From: JAICIG01 sp035532215
GTDB lineage: Bacteria > Planctomycetota > Planctomycetia > Pirellulales > JAICIG01
Length of the DNA stretch: 46,308 bases
NCBI GenBank assembly: GCA_035532215.1
Contig: DATKRK010000266.1
Location: forward strand, 1-46,308
Direction: 5' to 3'
A program made the position numbers and the translations under genes. The notes beneath the pieces are model-generated. The model saw only the letters and a list, made by a program, of their open reading frames with translations. It searched no databases and was not told where the DNA came from. Shown one piece after another: positions 1 through 7,514 of the stretch. Position 1 is the first letter of the stretch. Each line of letters opens with the position of its first letter.

Positions 1-146
1 GTCGCCTTGTACTTGGATTTCGCACAGATCGATCGCGATCATCCGCCCAACTACGAATTGTTTTTCGGCGAGCGGCTGCCTGACGAGCAGGTGCTCTCCC
101 GTCCCATGTCGCCTGCGGATGCGGTGCATTTTGCGTCGGCCCGTCC
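1..146 (+). pseudogene. Possible 3' gene fragment cut by an insertion sequence
   Basis: A reading frame is open from the left edge and runs up to the terminal repeat of the IS at 147, then into the IS, stopping at 196-198. The encoded stretch (ALYLDFAQIDRDHPPNYEL, then a Pro/Glu-rich part) has a natural amino-acid composition, but I do not recognise the family. No obvious continuation of the frame was found on the far side of the IS, after 1469. It may be the end of a gene that starts outside the window and was truncated by the insertion, or a chance open frame. Coding status is uncertain. Confidence 0.3.
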
Positions 147-163
147 TGTACAAAAACGTTGTC
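147..163 (+). repeat. Left terminal inverted repeat of the IS
   Basis: TGTACAAAAACGTTGTC matches the reverse complement of 1453-1469 at 16 of 17 positions. It defines the end of the element downstream of the transposase. Confidence 0.85.
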
Positions 164-340
164 CGACGGAACCGCGGGCGGAGACTGGGGTTAGTTGATG
201 CCGGCGAAGTGGGCGATGGTCGCGGCCAAGGGCCGCGGAAGAGGTGCGAGGTCGGCCGGCCGACGCACTTCAGGTCCGAGCGGCGAGGACAGCGCAGCTG
301 GGACCGCCGATCGCCATGAGAAGGCCGGTCGAATCCCGGT

Positions 341-1414
341 TCAGGCGGCCTGCCGATAGTAGTGCTTCAACAGTCCGCCCAGCCGTTGTCGACAAACAAT
401 CGCGCCGTTAGCGACCTCCGCGGGCGGCTCTTCCTCGCCGAAGCGGCGCAGACGGGTGTTGCCCACGCCTTGATGAGGGCGTTCCTCATTATAATACGCC
501 ACGTATTCGCCGAGGATGTGCCGCAAATGCGCTTCCCCGAACACGATGAAATGTTCCAGGCATTCTTGCTTGACCGATTGCACCCAACGTTCCGCATAGG
601 CGTTCAAATTCGGCGCCCGAGGCCCGACTTTCTTCAGCTCCAGGCCCTCGGTCTTCAAGATCGCGTCGAACTCCGCGGTGAACTTCGTGTCACGATCGCG
701 AATCAGCAGCGTCGGCTGCTCGGGCAATTCGTCGAAGAACGCGTTCATGTTCCGAGCCTGCTGCGCCATCCAGGCCGAATTCGGGTGCGGCGTCATCCCG
801 GCGATCTGCACGCGCCGCGTGGCAATATTGATGAAAAACAGCACGAAGAACTCGACCAGCCCGCCCTTGGTCCAGACCTTCTTGGAGAAGAAGTCGGTGG
901 CCCACAACGTTTCGGCGTGACGCTTCACGAACTCGTCCCACGTGCCCTCGCCCCGCTTGGGTCCGGGATCGAGGCCGTGCTCCTTCAAGATATTGACGAC
1001 CGTCGAGCGCGACACGCCGTTGATGCCCAATTTTTTGAGTTCGCCCAAAATCTTGGTGTAGCCGGCGCCCGTCTCGCGGGCGATCCGAAGAATCAGTTCG
1101 CGAATCTCGTCCGCCGTGCGCTTGCGGCCAACCTGGGCTACCTTGCCCACCGACTTCGTCTCGCCGCTGGCCCAGCGGGCGAAAGTCCGCGGCGAAACGA
1201 TCGTGATGACCTCGTTCAGCTTCTTGCCCAGCGGCTTGCCGTACTTCACCAGCCGCTGTCGTTCCTGCGCCGTCAGCCGCAAGCGGCCGGGGGCTCGCTG
1301 CCGCAGAATCGCCAGTTCTTCCTTTTGGAACTGCACGACCTTGGTCAATTCGTTCTCCGTGAACTGGGCCAAACGCTTCAGAAACGCGCTGTACAGCTTG
1401 TTCGTAGGTCGCAT
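341..1414 (-). CDS. DDE transposase, integrase core (IS481-like)
   Basis: This 357-residue protein should catalyse cut-and-paste or copy-out transposition of the surrounding element. The N-terminal 150 residues are basic and helix-turn-helix-like (SRSTVVNILKEHGLDPGP around 135-152). The RNase H-like integrase core follows. The likely catalytic triad is D174 in LWATDFF, D240 in LLIRDRDTKF and E275 in NAYAERWVQS, with 35 positions from the second D to the E, as expected for DD(35)E enzymes. The C-terminal YYNEERPHQG segment is a standard feature of this superfamily. The length is complete and no frameshift is seen, so the element may be active. The antisense frames across it are shadows. Confidence 0.9.
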   Translation of the reverse strand: MRPTNKLYSAFLKRLAQFTENELTKVVQFQKEELAILRQRAPGRLRLTAQERQRLVKYGKPLGKKLNEVITIVSPRTFARWASGETKSVGKVAQVGRKRTADEIRELILRIARETGAGYTKILGELKKLGINGVSRSTVVNILKEHGLDPGPKRGEGTWDEFVKRHAETLWATDFFSKKVWTKGGLVEFFVLFFINIATRRVQIAGMTPHPNSAWMAQQARNMNAFFDELPEQPTLLIRDRDTKFTAEFDAILKTEGLELKKVGPRAPNLNAYAERWVQSVKQECLEHFIVFGEAHLRHILGEYVAYYNEERPHQGVGNTRLRRFGEEEPPAEVANGAIVCRQRLGGLLKHYYRQAA

Positions 1415-1971
1415 CGTGCTAAAATCCGCAAGTCCATGCTAACATCCAAGATGACAACGTTTTTGCACACCGCAGTCGCGCCGTCAAGCTGCCCGCTGCC
1501 GCCCAGTTCCGCGAAAAAAGTCTTCGCACTCCCGCGACGAGCGACGCTCGCCGTTAACCCAGCCCGTCCGGGCCAGCGGTCGCTATCGGCTCTCGCCGTG
1601 GTCGCCGTTAACTTGAGTGTCGCAGGCGTTCTGCACCCATCTCTCCCACCCGCCGAGAGTTCGGTTCGAAGAGAGTTCTGCACAGGGAGATCACGGCGAT
1701 TCGCGCGACCATCGCGGCAGAGATTGGGTTGAGAATCGACGTAGAATCGATATGTCTCAAACCACGCCTGCTGCTCCTTCGCCGACCAGACAAACTCGGC
1801 GTTACAGGCGCCGCATCGAAACCGAGCGTCGAGATACCAATGCCGCGGGGCGACGGTGTAATCCTGAGCCTCGACATTCGCGCGAATGGCCGTTGAGAAG
1901 TCGAGATCGATCGCCCCGAAAAAGAAATGCAACGGCATTTTTCTCGGGTCGGTATCGCCGAAAATATCCAT
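1378..1971 (-). pseudogene. Zinc-ribbon domain protein, probably decayed
   Basis: Residues 1-95 resemble the small zinc-ribbon proteins common in planctomycetes, with HWYLDARFRCGACNAEFVWS followed by EQQAWFETYRFYVDS. Three of the four expected zinc ligands are visible (C53, C56, C85). The fourth, expected at residue 88, is Gly (CRDGRANRRDL; GGT codon at 1708-1710). Beyond about residue 95 the frame shows no family similarity and runs on into the IS end, where it stops. The start ATG at 1971 lies 22 bases after the stop of the PQQ gene, on the same strand, so the two could be co-transcribed. Loss of a metal ligand plus an unrelated tail suggests decay of the 3' part, but a divergent functional variant is possible. 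Confidence 0.5.
1453..1469 (-). repeat. Right terminal inverted repeat of the IS
   Basis: GACAACGTTTTTGCACA is the inverted partner of 147-163. It lies 39 bases upstream of the transposase start at 1414, so the transposase promoter must overlap or lie close to this repeat. Confidence 0.85.
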
Positions 1972-1993
1972 GTCTCTTCAGGTATAGAGCACG

Positions 1994-3253
1994 CTACTTC
2001 CCGATACAATACAACGCCCGATCCGTCCTCAAGAACAACCTTCCGCCGCTGATGGCTGGGGTGGCGTTGGTGCGGCTGTCGTCGTCTTCGAAGACGTTGT
2101 GGGCCAAGAGCTCGAACTTGGGCTGGGCCGCGATCACGTAGGTTCCGGCGTGCTGCGAGACGAAATACAGCGTGCCGCCGGCCAACAACGCCGACGACCA
2201 GATGCTGCCGGGCCGCGGTTCGAGCCGCTCTTGAAACGCCGTTTCGCCGGTGGCGGCGTTCTGGCAGCAGATGTAGCCGCCGTTGTCGCTGGCCCAATAC
2301 AAATGGCCGTCGTAGTAGACGGGCGAGGAAACGTTCGAGCCTTTCTGCTCCTTCCAGACGGTGTTCGACGCGGTGACGTCTCCGCTGCCGCCGGTGCGAA
2401 CGGCCAGCGACGTGTGCCCGCCGCCGATGGCGTACACGACGCCGTCGTGCGCCACCACGCTCGGGCAGACGTAGCGATGCACGCCGTCGGCGTCCCAGAG
2501 CGGCTTGCCCGTGCTGGCGTCGAAGCTGAGCAGCCGCGATTCGACGCTGACGACCGCCTCGGTGCGATCTTTTCCGGCGACCAACAGCGGCGTATCCCAC
2601 GCCGCGCGCACGCCGCCGGCCCGCCAGACTTCCTTGCCGTCGAGCTTGTCGAGCGCCACGAGCGTACCGCTCTCGACGCTGGCGTTCACCAGCAGCAGTT
2701 TGCCGAACAACACGGGCGAAGCGCCCGAGCCCCAGCCGTTGACGCCCTCGCCAACGTCGGCGTGCCACAACTCCTTGCCGTCGAGATCGAAGCAAAACAC
2801 GCCCGACTTGCCGAAGAACACGTACAGCCGCCGGCCGTCGCTCGCCGGCGTGCTGCCGGCGTAGCCTTGATACGAACCTTCGCCTTGGTACTTGTGCTCG
2901 GGCAGCTTCGGCTCGAATTCCTTACTCCACAGTGTCTTGCCCGTGCCGCGATCGAAGCAGAGCAAGTGGCGCCGCAGATCTTTCTGATCGCCGGCGTTCG
3001 GCTCGAGCCCGTAGCCGCTGTAGCAGGTGACGAAGACGCGGTCGCCGACGACGATCGGACTCGACGAGCCGGGGCCGGGCAGATCGACCTTCCAAGCGAT
3101 GTTTTCGCTCGACGACCAACGGACCGGCAGATTCTTTTCGTCGCTGCTCCCCATCCCGCCCGGCCCGCGAAACTGCGCCCAATCGGCGGCGAGGGCGGGC
3201 ATATTCATAAGCCAAACGATAAGGACAACACCGGTTGGAATGCGATATTTCAT
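1994..3253 (-). CDS. Exported PQQ-like beta-propeller repeat protein
   Basis: This 419-residue protein starts with a Sec signal peptide (MKYRIPTGVVLIVWLMNMPA, cleavage likely after ALA near residue 22). The mature start WAQFRGPGGMG is the usual opening of planctomycete PQQ-propeller proteins. Repeated blade motifs follow, such as LLCFDRGTGKTLWSKEF, VFCFDLDGKELWHADV, LVALDKLDGKEVWRAGG and LLSFDASTGKPLWDADG, giving a BamB-like propeller. It probably acts in the periplasm or at the cell surface, either as a binding scaffold or as a PQQ-dependent oxidoreductase; no catalytic assignment can be made. No haem motif is present. The downstream zinc-ribbon remnant may share its transcript. Confidence 0.85.
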   Translation of the reverse strand: MKYRIPTGVVLIVWLMNMPALAADWAQFRGPGGMGSSDEKNLPVRWSSSENIAWKVDLPGPGSSSPIVVGDRVFVTCYSGYGLEPNAGDQKDLRRHLLCFDRGTGKTLWSKEFEPKLPEHKYQGEGSYQGYAGSTPASDGRRLYVFFGKSGVFCFDLDGKELWHADVGEGVNGWGSGASPVLFGKLLLVNASVESGTLVALDKLDGKEVWRAGGVRAAWDTPLLVAGKDRTEAVVSVESRLLSFDASTGKPLWDADGVHRYVCPSVVAHDGVVYAIGGGHTSLAVRTGGSGDVTASNTVWKEQKGSNVSSPVYYDGHLYWASDNGGYICCQNAATGETAFQERLEPRPGSIWSSALLAGGTLYFVSQHAGTYVIAAQPKFELLAHNVFEDDDSRTNATPAISGGRLFLRTDRALYCIGK

Positions 3254-3287
3254 GGCAAGCTTCCTCTGAAGGATAAACGCACCGGAA

Positions 3288-3417
3288 GATCACGAAAACA
3301 CGAAAGGACGAAAACACGAAAAATCAGGAGATCATCTCGCGCTCAAAACGTGAGGCCAGTTTCTCCTCGTTTTGTGAATTCCTTTCGTGCTTTCGTCCTT
3401 TCGTGCTTTCGTGATTC
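3288..3417. repeat. Inverted repeat of the CACGAAAG family
   Basis: The left arm (3288-3326) is built of repeated ACGAAA units (GATCACGAAAACACGAAAGG and on). The right arm (3381-3417) is its near reverse complement (CCTTTCGTGCTTTCGTCC and on, ending GTGATTC). The loop is about 54 bases. It fills the gap upstream of the PQQ gene. The same left-arm type recurs at 40522-40559 and weakly near 39847. Confidence 0.75.
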
Positions 3418-3470
3418 TGCCCGACTCAAACTTTTTCAATGCGGGTTCTTTCCAATCATCTGCGTCAAGT

Positions 3471-5183
3471 TCACTCGATTTCATCAGCCGCTTTCCGAAT
3501 ACTCACGGTTTCGCGGCGCAGCGGCCGCCCTGGCCGGGCGCCGGCGTGCCGGCCGCGGTCGAGCACGAGTTGGCCGTTGACGATCACGTATTCGATCCCT
3601 TCGTTGTACTGAAACGGCTCTTCGTAGGTCGAGCGGTCGATCACCTTGTCCGGATCGAACAGCGTGATGTCGGCGAACTGGCCAACGCGCAACAAGCCCC
3701 GGTCGCGCAACCCCGCCTTGGCGGCGTTCAGCGAGGTCATCTTGCGCACGGCGTCTTCCAACCGCAATAGCCCGCGCTCGCGGACGTAAACGCCGAGCAC
3801 TCGCGGGAACGTGCCGAAGTTGCGCGGGTGCGGGTTGCCGCGGCGCAGCTTGCCTTCGATCGCATAGGCCGAGCCGTCGGAGCCGACCGAGCACCACGGC
3901 TGCACCAGCGCCAGATTCATGTCTTCTTCGGTATGGTGGGCGTAGACCGTGCCGACCGAGCCGCCTTCTTCGATCAAGAGGTCGAATAGCTCGTCGAGCA
4001 AATCGGCGTTCTTTTTGTTTTGCGTCCGCAGGGCCATTACGCGGTCCATGGTCAGGCCCTTGAAGCGATTGTCGCCGCTGACGAGCATCCGGCTCCAGTC
4101 GCCGCCGACAGCCGTGTAGTGGTTGTACCAGCCGTCGATGCCCTCGCGAATATCGCGCTTCATCTTCTCGCGTTCGGCGGGATCCTTGAGCCGTGAGACC
4201 ATCTGCTGCGTTCCGCCCTCGTGAGCCCAAGGCGGAATGATGCTCGACAGGTTGTTGTTGCCGCGGGTGTACGGATAGACGTTGGCTTGCACGTCGACGC
4301 CGCGGCGGCGAGCCGATTCGATCAACTCGACGACTTCGCCCATGCGGCCCCAATACTTCCGATCGGCGATCTTGAGATGGATCACGTCAACCGGCACATC
4401 GGCCCGCTCGCCGATCTCGATTGCCTCCTTGACCGACTCGAACACGCCCAGGCCTTCGTTGCGGATGTGCGTCGAGTAGATGCCGCCGTAGCGGGCGACG
4501 ACCTTGCACAACTCGACGATCTCGTCGGTCGTCGCCAGCGAGCCGGGCGGCATCATCAATTGGCTCGACAGGCCCAAGGCGCCGTCCTGCATCGCTTGTT
4601 CGACAAGCGACTTCATCGCTTCGAGCTGTTCGGCGCTCGGCCGCTCGAACGACTGGCCCATCACGCACTGCCAGACGTTGTTCAGCCCGACGTAGGTCGC
4701 CACGTTCGTCGCCACGCCGGCCCGCTGGAGCGCCTCGAAGTAGCCGCTCAAACGGTTCCAGCCGAGCGTGGCGCCGACGCTGGCCTGGCTGCGGGGCAGC
4801 AGCTTGCCTTGGTACGGCGCCGTCGAGTCCCCTTCGCCGAGGATTTCGGTGGTCACGCCCTGGCGGATTTTGCTCTGGGCGTCGCCATCTTCCAACAGCA
4901 GGTAATCGGAGTGCGAGTGCATGTCGACAAAGCCCGGCGCCACGACGAGCCCCTTTGCGTCGATCTCGCGGCGCGCGGTTGCGCGATCGAGCTTGCCGAG
5001 AGCGGCGATCCGGTCGCCGCGCACCGCCAGATCGGCGTAGAACCAGGGATTGCCCGTGCCGTCGACGATGCGGCCGCCGCGAACGATCAAATCATATTCG
5101 GCCGCGGGCGGAGCGGCCGACGCGATGCGACAGGCGATCGAACAGAGCGACAGGGCGACGGCAACGATCGGTGCAGATTTCAT
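3471..5183 (-). CDS. N-acyl-D-amino-acid deacylase (D-aminoacylase), exported
   Basis: This 570-residue amidohydrolase-superfamily enzyme should hydrolyse N-acyl-D-amino acids to a fatty acid or acetate plus the D-amino acid. A signal peptide covers about residues 1-23. The metal-binding motif GFVDMHSHSD holds H89 and H91. Other family signatures follow in order: GVTTEILGEGDS, STHIRNEG, DVIHLKI, VYPYTRGNNN, then VGSDGSAYA, which holds a conserved metal-site Asp. The C-terminal HPRNFGTFPRVLG and GQFADITLFDP are typical of the D-aminoacylase branch. Export suggests a role in scavenging D-amino-acid derivatives, for example from peptidoglycan debris. It is transcribed away from the small gene at 5276, with a 92-base gap that must hold both promoters. 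Confidence 0.9.
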   Translation of the reverse strand: MKSAPIVAVALSLCSIACRIASAAPPAAEYDLIVRGGRIVDGTGNPWFYADLAVRGDRIAALGKLDRATARREIDAKGLVVAPGFVDMHSHSDYLLLEDGDAQSKIRQGVTTEILGEGDSTAPYQGKLLPRSQASVGATLGWNRLSGYFEALQRAGVATNVATYVGLNNVWQCVMGQSFERPSAEQLEAMKSLVEQAMQDGALGLSSQLMMPPGSLATTDEIVELCKVVARYGGIYSTHIRNEGLGVFESVKEAIEIGERADVPVDVIHLKIADRKYWGRMGEVVELIESARRRGVDVQANVYPYTRGNNNLSSIIPPWAHEGGTQQMVSRLKDPAEREKMKRDIREGIDGWYNHYTAVGGDWSRMLVSGDNRFKGLTMDRVMALRTQNKKNADLLDELFDLLIEEGGSVGTVYAHHTEEDMNLALVQPWCSVGSDGSAYAIEGKLRRGNPHPRNFGTFPRVLGVYVRERGLLRLEDAVRKMTSLNAAKAGLRDRGLLRVGQFADITLFDPDKVIDRSTYEEPFQYNEGIEYVIVNGQLVLDRGRHAGARPGRPLRRETVSIRKAADEIE

Positions 5184-5263
5184 CGGTCTCTCGCTCGGGG
5201 CGTCAAGTTGCTGGGGTGGAAATGTTATACCCCAACTCCGGCCGCTGTGCCTCTTACGGCTAA

Positions 5264-5269
5264 AAGGAG
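5264..5269 (+). promoter_or_regulatory. Strong ribosome binding site
   Basis: AAGGAG lies 6 bases before the ATG at 5276 and decides that start in preference to the internal ATG at 5360. Clear Shine-Dalgarno sites are uncommon in this window. Confidence 0.6.
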
Positions 5270-5275
5270 CTGAAA

Positions 5276-5536
5276 ATGCCCGAGAATCTAGGTTCGCGCG
5301 AGCGATTGCGTCGAGTTAAGATAGGGATGCGGGGCCCGATCGATCGCGAGGATCGCCCAATGGACAAACAAGCCCGTCAACTGATGGACGAGTTACTCGC
5401 TTTCAAATCGAAGGCCGAACAGTCGGCGCAGGACCCGCGAGCGGCGGGAGAGAAGATGTTGGAAGCGATCGATTGTCGTCAGAAGCGGCTTGAGCAAGGC
5501 CCCGCGGAAAATCGGGACGAAGCGCGCGACGATTAA
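5276..5536 (+). CDS. Small hypothetical protein, 86 residues
   Basis: I do not recognise a family. The protein is highly charged and probably helical in its second half (MDKQARQLMDELLAFKSKAE, then AAGEKMLEAIDCRQKRLEQG). There is no signal peptide and no membrane segment. The start at 5276 is supported by AAGGAG at 5264-5269. An internal ATG at 5360, preceded by GAGGAT, would give a 58-residue protein containing just the helical part, so the true start is not certain. It stands alone, divergent from the D-aminoacylase gene and followed by a REP cluster. Confidence 0.55.
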   Translation: MPENLGSRERLRRVKIGMRGPIDREDRPMDKQARQLMDELLAFKSKAEQSAQDPRAAGEKMLEAIDCRQKRLEQGPAENRDEARDD

Positions 5537-5595
5537 GGGCGCGATCGACGATTAAGGCGATTCACGCGGCGAGAACGGGTTCGCGCGGTTGGTTC

Positions 5596-5792
5596 TGTAG
5601 GGAACGCCCTCTGTGGCGTTCCGACTGACGCGCTGTAGGGCACACCCTCTGTGGCGTTCCGACGGCAGTGCGTTGGATTGCCGATTGCAGCTTCCCGGAA
5701 CGCCACGGAGGGCGTGCCTTACAGTTCCCGGAACGCGACGGAGGGCGTGCCTTACAGGCTTCCCGGAACGCCACGGAGGGCGTGCCCTACAG
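5596..5792. repeat. Cluster of five REP-like hairpin units
   Basis: Each unit is about 28-31 bases with the pattern TGTAGGGMACRCCCTCTGTG then GCGTTCCG. Forward copies lie at 5596-5623 and 5634-5661. Reverse copies lie at 5694-5724, 5727-5757 and 5762-5792. Each can fold as a GGAACGCC/GGCGTTCC-type hairpin, and forward and reverse copies pair with each other. The spacer at 5659-5688 recurs in inverted form at 25491-25520 with one mismatch. No gene is seen between 5537 and 6167. Confidence 0.85.
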
Positions 5793-5829
5793 GCTTTTGC
5801 CGCGAACGTCTACTTACGCCCTTTTCATT

Positions 5830-5906
5830 CGGTGCGACCTTGGCCGGCCTTGCTCCGGGCGTGGCCAGTATCTCGCCGTGCAAGGCCAGCCGGAAAGGTC
5901 GCACCG
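5830..5906. repeat. Imperfect hairpin in the REP-rich gap
   Basis: GGTGCGACCTTGGCCGGCCT at 5831-5850 pairs with CAAGGCCAGCCGGAAAGGTC and the following GCACC at 5881-5905, leaving a loop of about 28 bases. It does not belong to the REP family beside it. Confidence 0.6.
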
Positions 5907-6054
5907 GGTTTCCGTATTTCGACCGTGATGGCCGAAACATCGTCCGCCACTTATCAGAACGGAATCGTGGGCGTGGGGCGCGCGCAAAAGGCCCCAAAAG
6001 AGGCTGCTCTTGATGCGGCTACGAGGGCGAAAGAATCGGTTCGCGGGGTTGGAT

Positions 6055-6146
6055 CTGTAGGGCACGCCCTCCGCGGCGTTCCGCGATAGCGCGAATCGAC
6101 GCGATTTCTGGTCTTCACGGCACGCCACAGAGGGCGTGCCCTACAG
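6055..6146. repeat. Composite REP pair, 92 bp
   Basis: A forward unit (6055-6083) and a reverse unit (6118-6146) enclose a spacer beginning CGATAGCGCGAATCGACGCG. The whole block recurs in reverse complement at 45946-46036 with the same order and a closely related spacer. It ends 21 bases before the stop codon of the gene at 6168. Confidence 0.8.
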
Positions 6147-6167
6147 GCGTTGCCGCGCCTGACCATT

Positions 6168-7514
6168 TCATACGACCGGCGCGACCCGTTCGATCAGTCC
6201 CGCCTCGAGACACCGCCGCGCGGCCTCTTCGAGAACCGGCAAAGCGACGCCGCTGCGCTGGGCGATGGCCAACTGATCTTGCGAGCCGTCGGCCAGATTC
6301 AGCAGCCATCGCAGGGCCGTAAGCGCTTCGTCGCGGGTGGTGGGCCCGCCCAGGCTGGGATAGAGCCCATAACGGCCTAACTGCGGTTCGCCGCAGGGCA
6401 ACGTCCGCCGGTAGGTCGCGTTGGCATCGAGTACGCCCAGCACGGCCAGATAGGCGTCGACCGATTCGACCAGCGAAGCGAACGAAATGAAGTCGCGGTT
6501 GTCGAGCGAGGTATGGTACTCGGGATACGAGCCGTAGATCGAGCGGGCGATGACGCCGACAGGCAGATCGAAGCCGGGCGAGCAATACTGCCGCTCGTCG
6601 CTGCCCGAGGGATCGAAATCGAGCACGCGGAGCGATTCGCCTTGAAATCGGCGGAGTGCGTAAATCGCCGCCCGATCGGCCGCCGAATGGCCGCGGCGCG
6701 AACGCTTGTAGGTCAGCGGGCCGCGATCGCCCACGCAACTGGCGACGTAGCCGGCGACCAGCCGCCGGCGGAAATGTTCGCCGTAGCGGGCCAGATACGC
6801 CAAGCTGCCGATCGTCTCGGGCAGCCAGACGAAGCGATAGGTCAGCCGGCGCCGCTCGATGGCAGCCAGCCGCCGATAAAGAAACGCAGCCAAGAGCGGC
6901 CCCGACAGTTCGTTGTTGGCCAGCGACGGATGACAGGTGTAGGTCGAAATTATTACTTCGTCCGGCTCTTCGCCCGGCAGCACGGCCTGCGACAAGGTCA
7001 GCGAGCCGTCAACGTGTTCCGTGTCGACGACTACCTGGTACTGGCCGTCGGGAAGCCGGGTTCGCATCGCGTGCGGCAAGCAAAAGCCCCACCGCGGCGC
7101 GTAGTAGCTGGTCACGTAGGGGATCGCTTCGGGCGCCTCGGGCAGGCTGTAAAGATGGGCGTCAAGTTCCTCCCGCGAAAGCGTGCCGCGAAACGCGATC
7201 GAATAGTTCACCAGGTGCAGCGTGTGCTGGGCAACGTCGGCGATGCGCCGGCCGTCGGGGCCGACCACATACGCCTCGCGGCAGATCCATTCTTGGGGCA
7301 CGGTCCAATCGAAGCACTTCGTTCCCGAAGGGATCTCGATGCGTTCCAGGGGAACCAGTTCGCCGAGAATCTCGTGCGTGCGCCGCACGCCTGCGCCCGT
7401 GATGCTGCGCAGCAAAGGCCAGAGCCGATCGAAATACGCGGCGATCTCGCCAGGCGTTTCGCGCAGCGGACACTGCGCCAGCCAAGGCAGCTCAGACCGT
7501 CGATCCGTTTGCAT
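6168..7514 (-). CDS. DUF4910 aminopeptidase-like metalloprotein
   Basis: This 448-residue protein belongs to the DUF4910/DUF2172 group, which has an M28-like zinc peptidase fold and is often found in surface-polysaccharide clusters. Family signatures are FDWTVPQEWICREAYVVGP (about 68-86), STYTCHPSLANNELSGP (190-206, with the likely metal ligand H195), the FVWLPETIGS segment carrying a conserved Glu, PSGSDERQYCSPGFDLPVG, and the C-terminal YPEYHTSLDN with a conserved His. It is the last gene of a three-gene minus-strand operon and overlaps the 3' end of the MaoC-SDR-ACP gene by 23 bases. In this context it may hydrolyse an amide or deacylate a product of the two upstream enzymes; the substrate is unknown. 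Confidence 0.8.
   Translation of the reverse strand: MQTDRRSELPWLAQCPLRETPGEIAAYFDRLWPLLRSITGAGVRRTHEILGELVPLERIEIPSGTKCFDWTVPQEWICREAYVVGPDGRRIADVAQHTLHLVNYSIAFRGTLSREELDAHLYSLPEAPEAIPYVTSYYAPRWGFCLPHAMRTRLPDGQYQVVVDTEHVDGSLTLSQAVLPGEEPDEVIISTYTCHPSLANNELSGPLLAAFLYRRLAAIERRRLTYRFVWLPETIGSLAYLARYGEHFRRRLVAGYVASCVGDRGPLTYKRSRRGHSAADRAAIYALRRFQGESLRVLDFDPSGSDERQYCSPGFDLPVGVIARSIYGSYPEYHTSLDNRDFISFASLVESVDAYLAVLGVLDANATYRRTLPCGEPQLGRYGLYPSLGGPTTRDEALTALRWLLNLADGSQDQLAIAQRSGVALPVLEEAARRCLEAGLIERVAPVV

Larger units (their letters stand above)
147..1469 (-). mobile_element. IS481-like insertion sequence, about 1.32 kb
   Basis: The element is bounded by 17-bp inverted repeats (TGTACAAAAACGTTGTC at the left; TGTGCAAAAACGTTGTC as the reverse complement at the right), which differ at one position. 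It encodes one full-length DDE transposase on the minus strand. Ends beginning TGT and finishing ACA are usual for the IS481 group within the IS3 superfamily. The segment from the left repeat to the transposase stop, 164-340, is non-coding. No convincing target-site duplication is seen in the bases just outside the repeats. Confidence 0.8.

Noticed and set aside
140..1475. Target-site duplication of the IS
   Set aside because: The bases just outside the two terminal repeats (CGTCC on the left, CCGCA on the right) are not direct repeats of each other.
362..1732. 456-codon open frame on the plus strand
   Set aside because: It lies antisense to the transposase and has an Arg/Leu/Gln-rich composition typical of shadow frames in GC-rich DNA.
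5184..5275. A sigma-70 type promoter at TTATAC near 5225
   Set aside because: No acceptable -35 hexamer at normal spacing; planctomycete promoters cannot be called reliably by eye.
5596..5792. Possible CRISPR array
   Set aside because: Units occur in both orientations, spacers vary from 2 to 32 bases, the units are themselves palindromic, and no cas gene is present.
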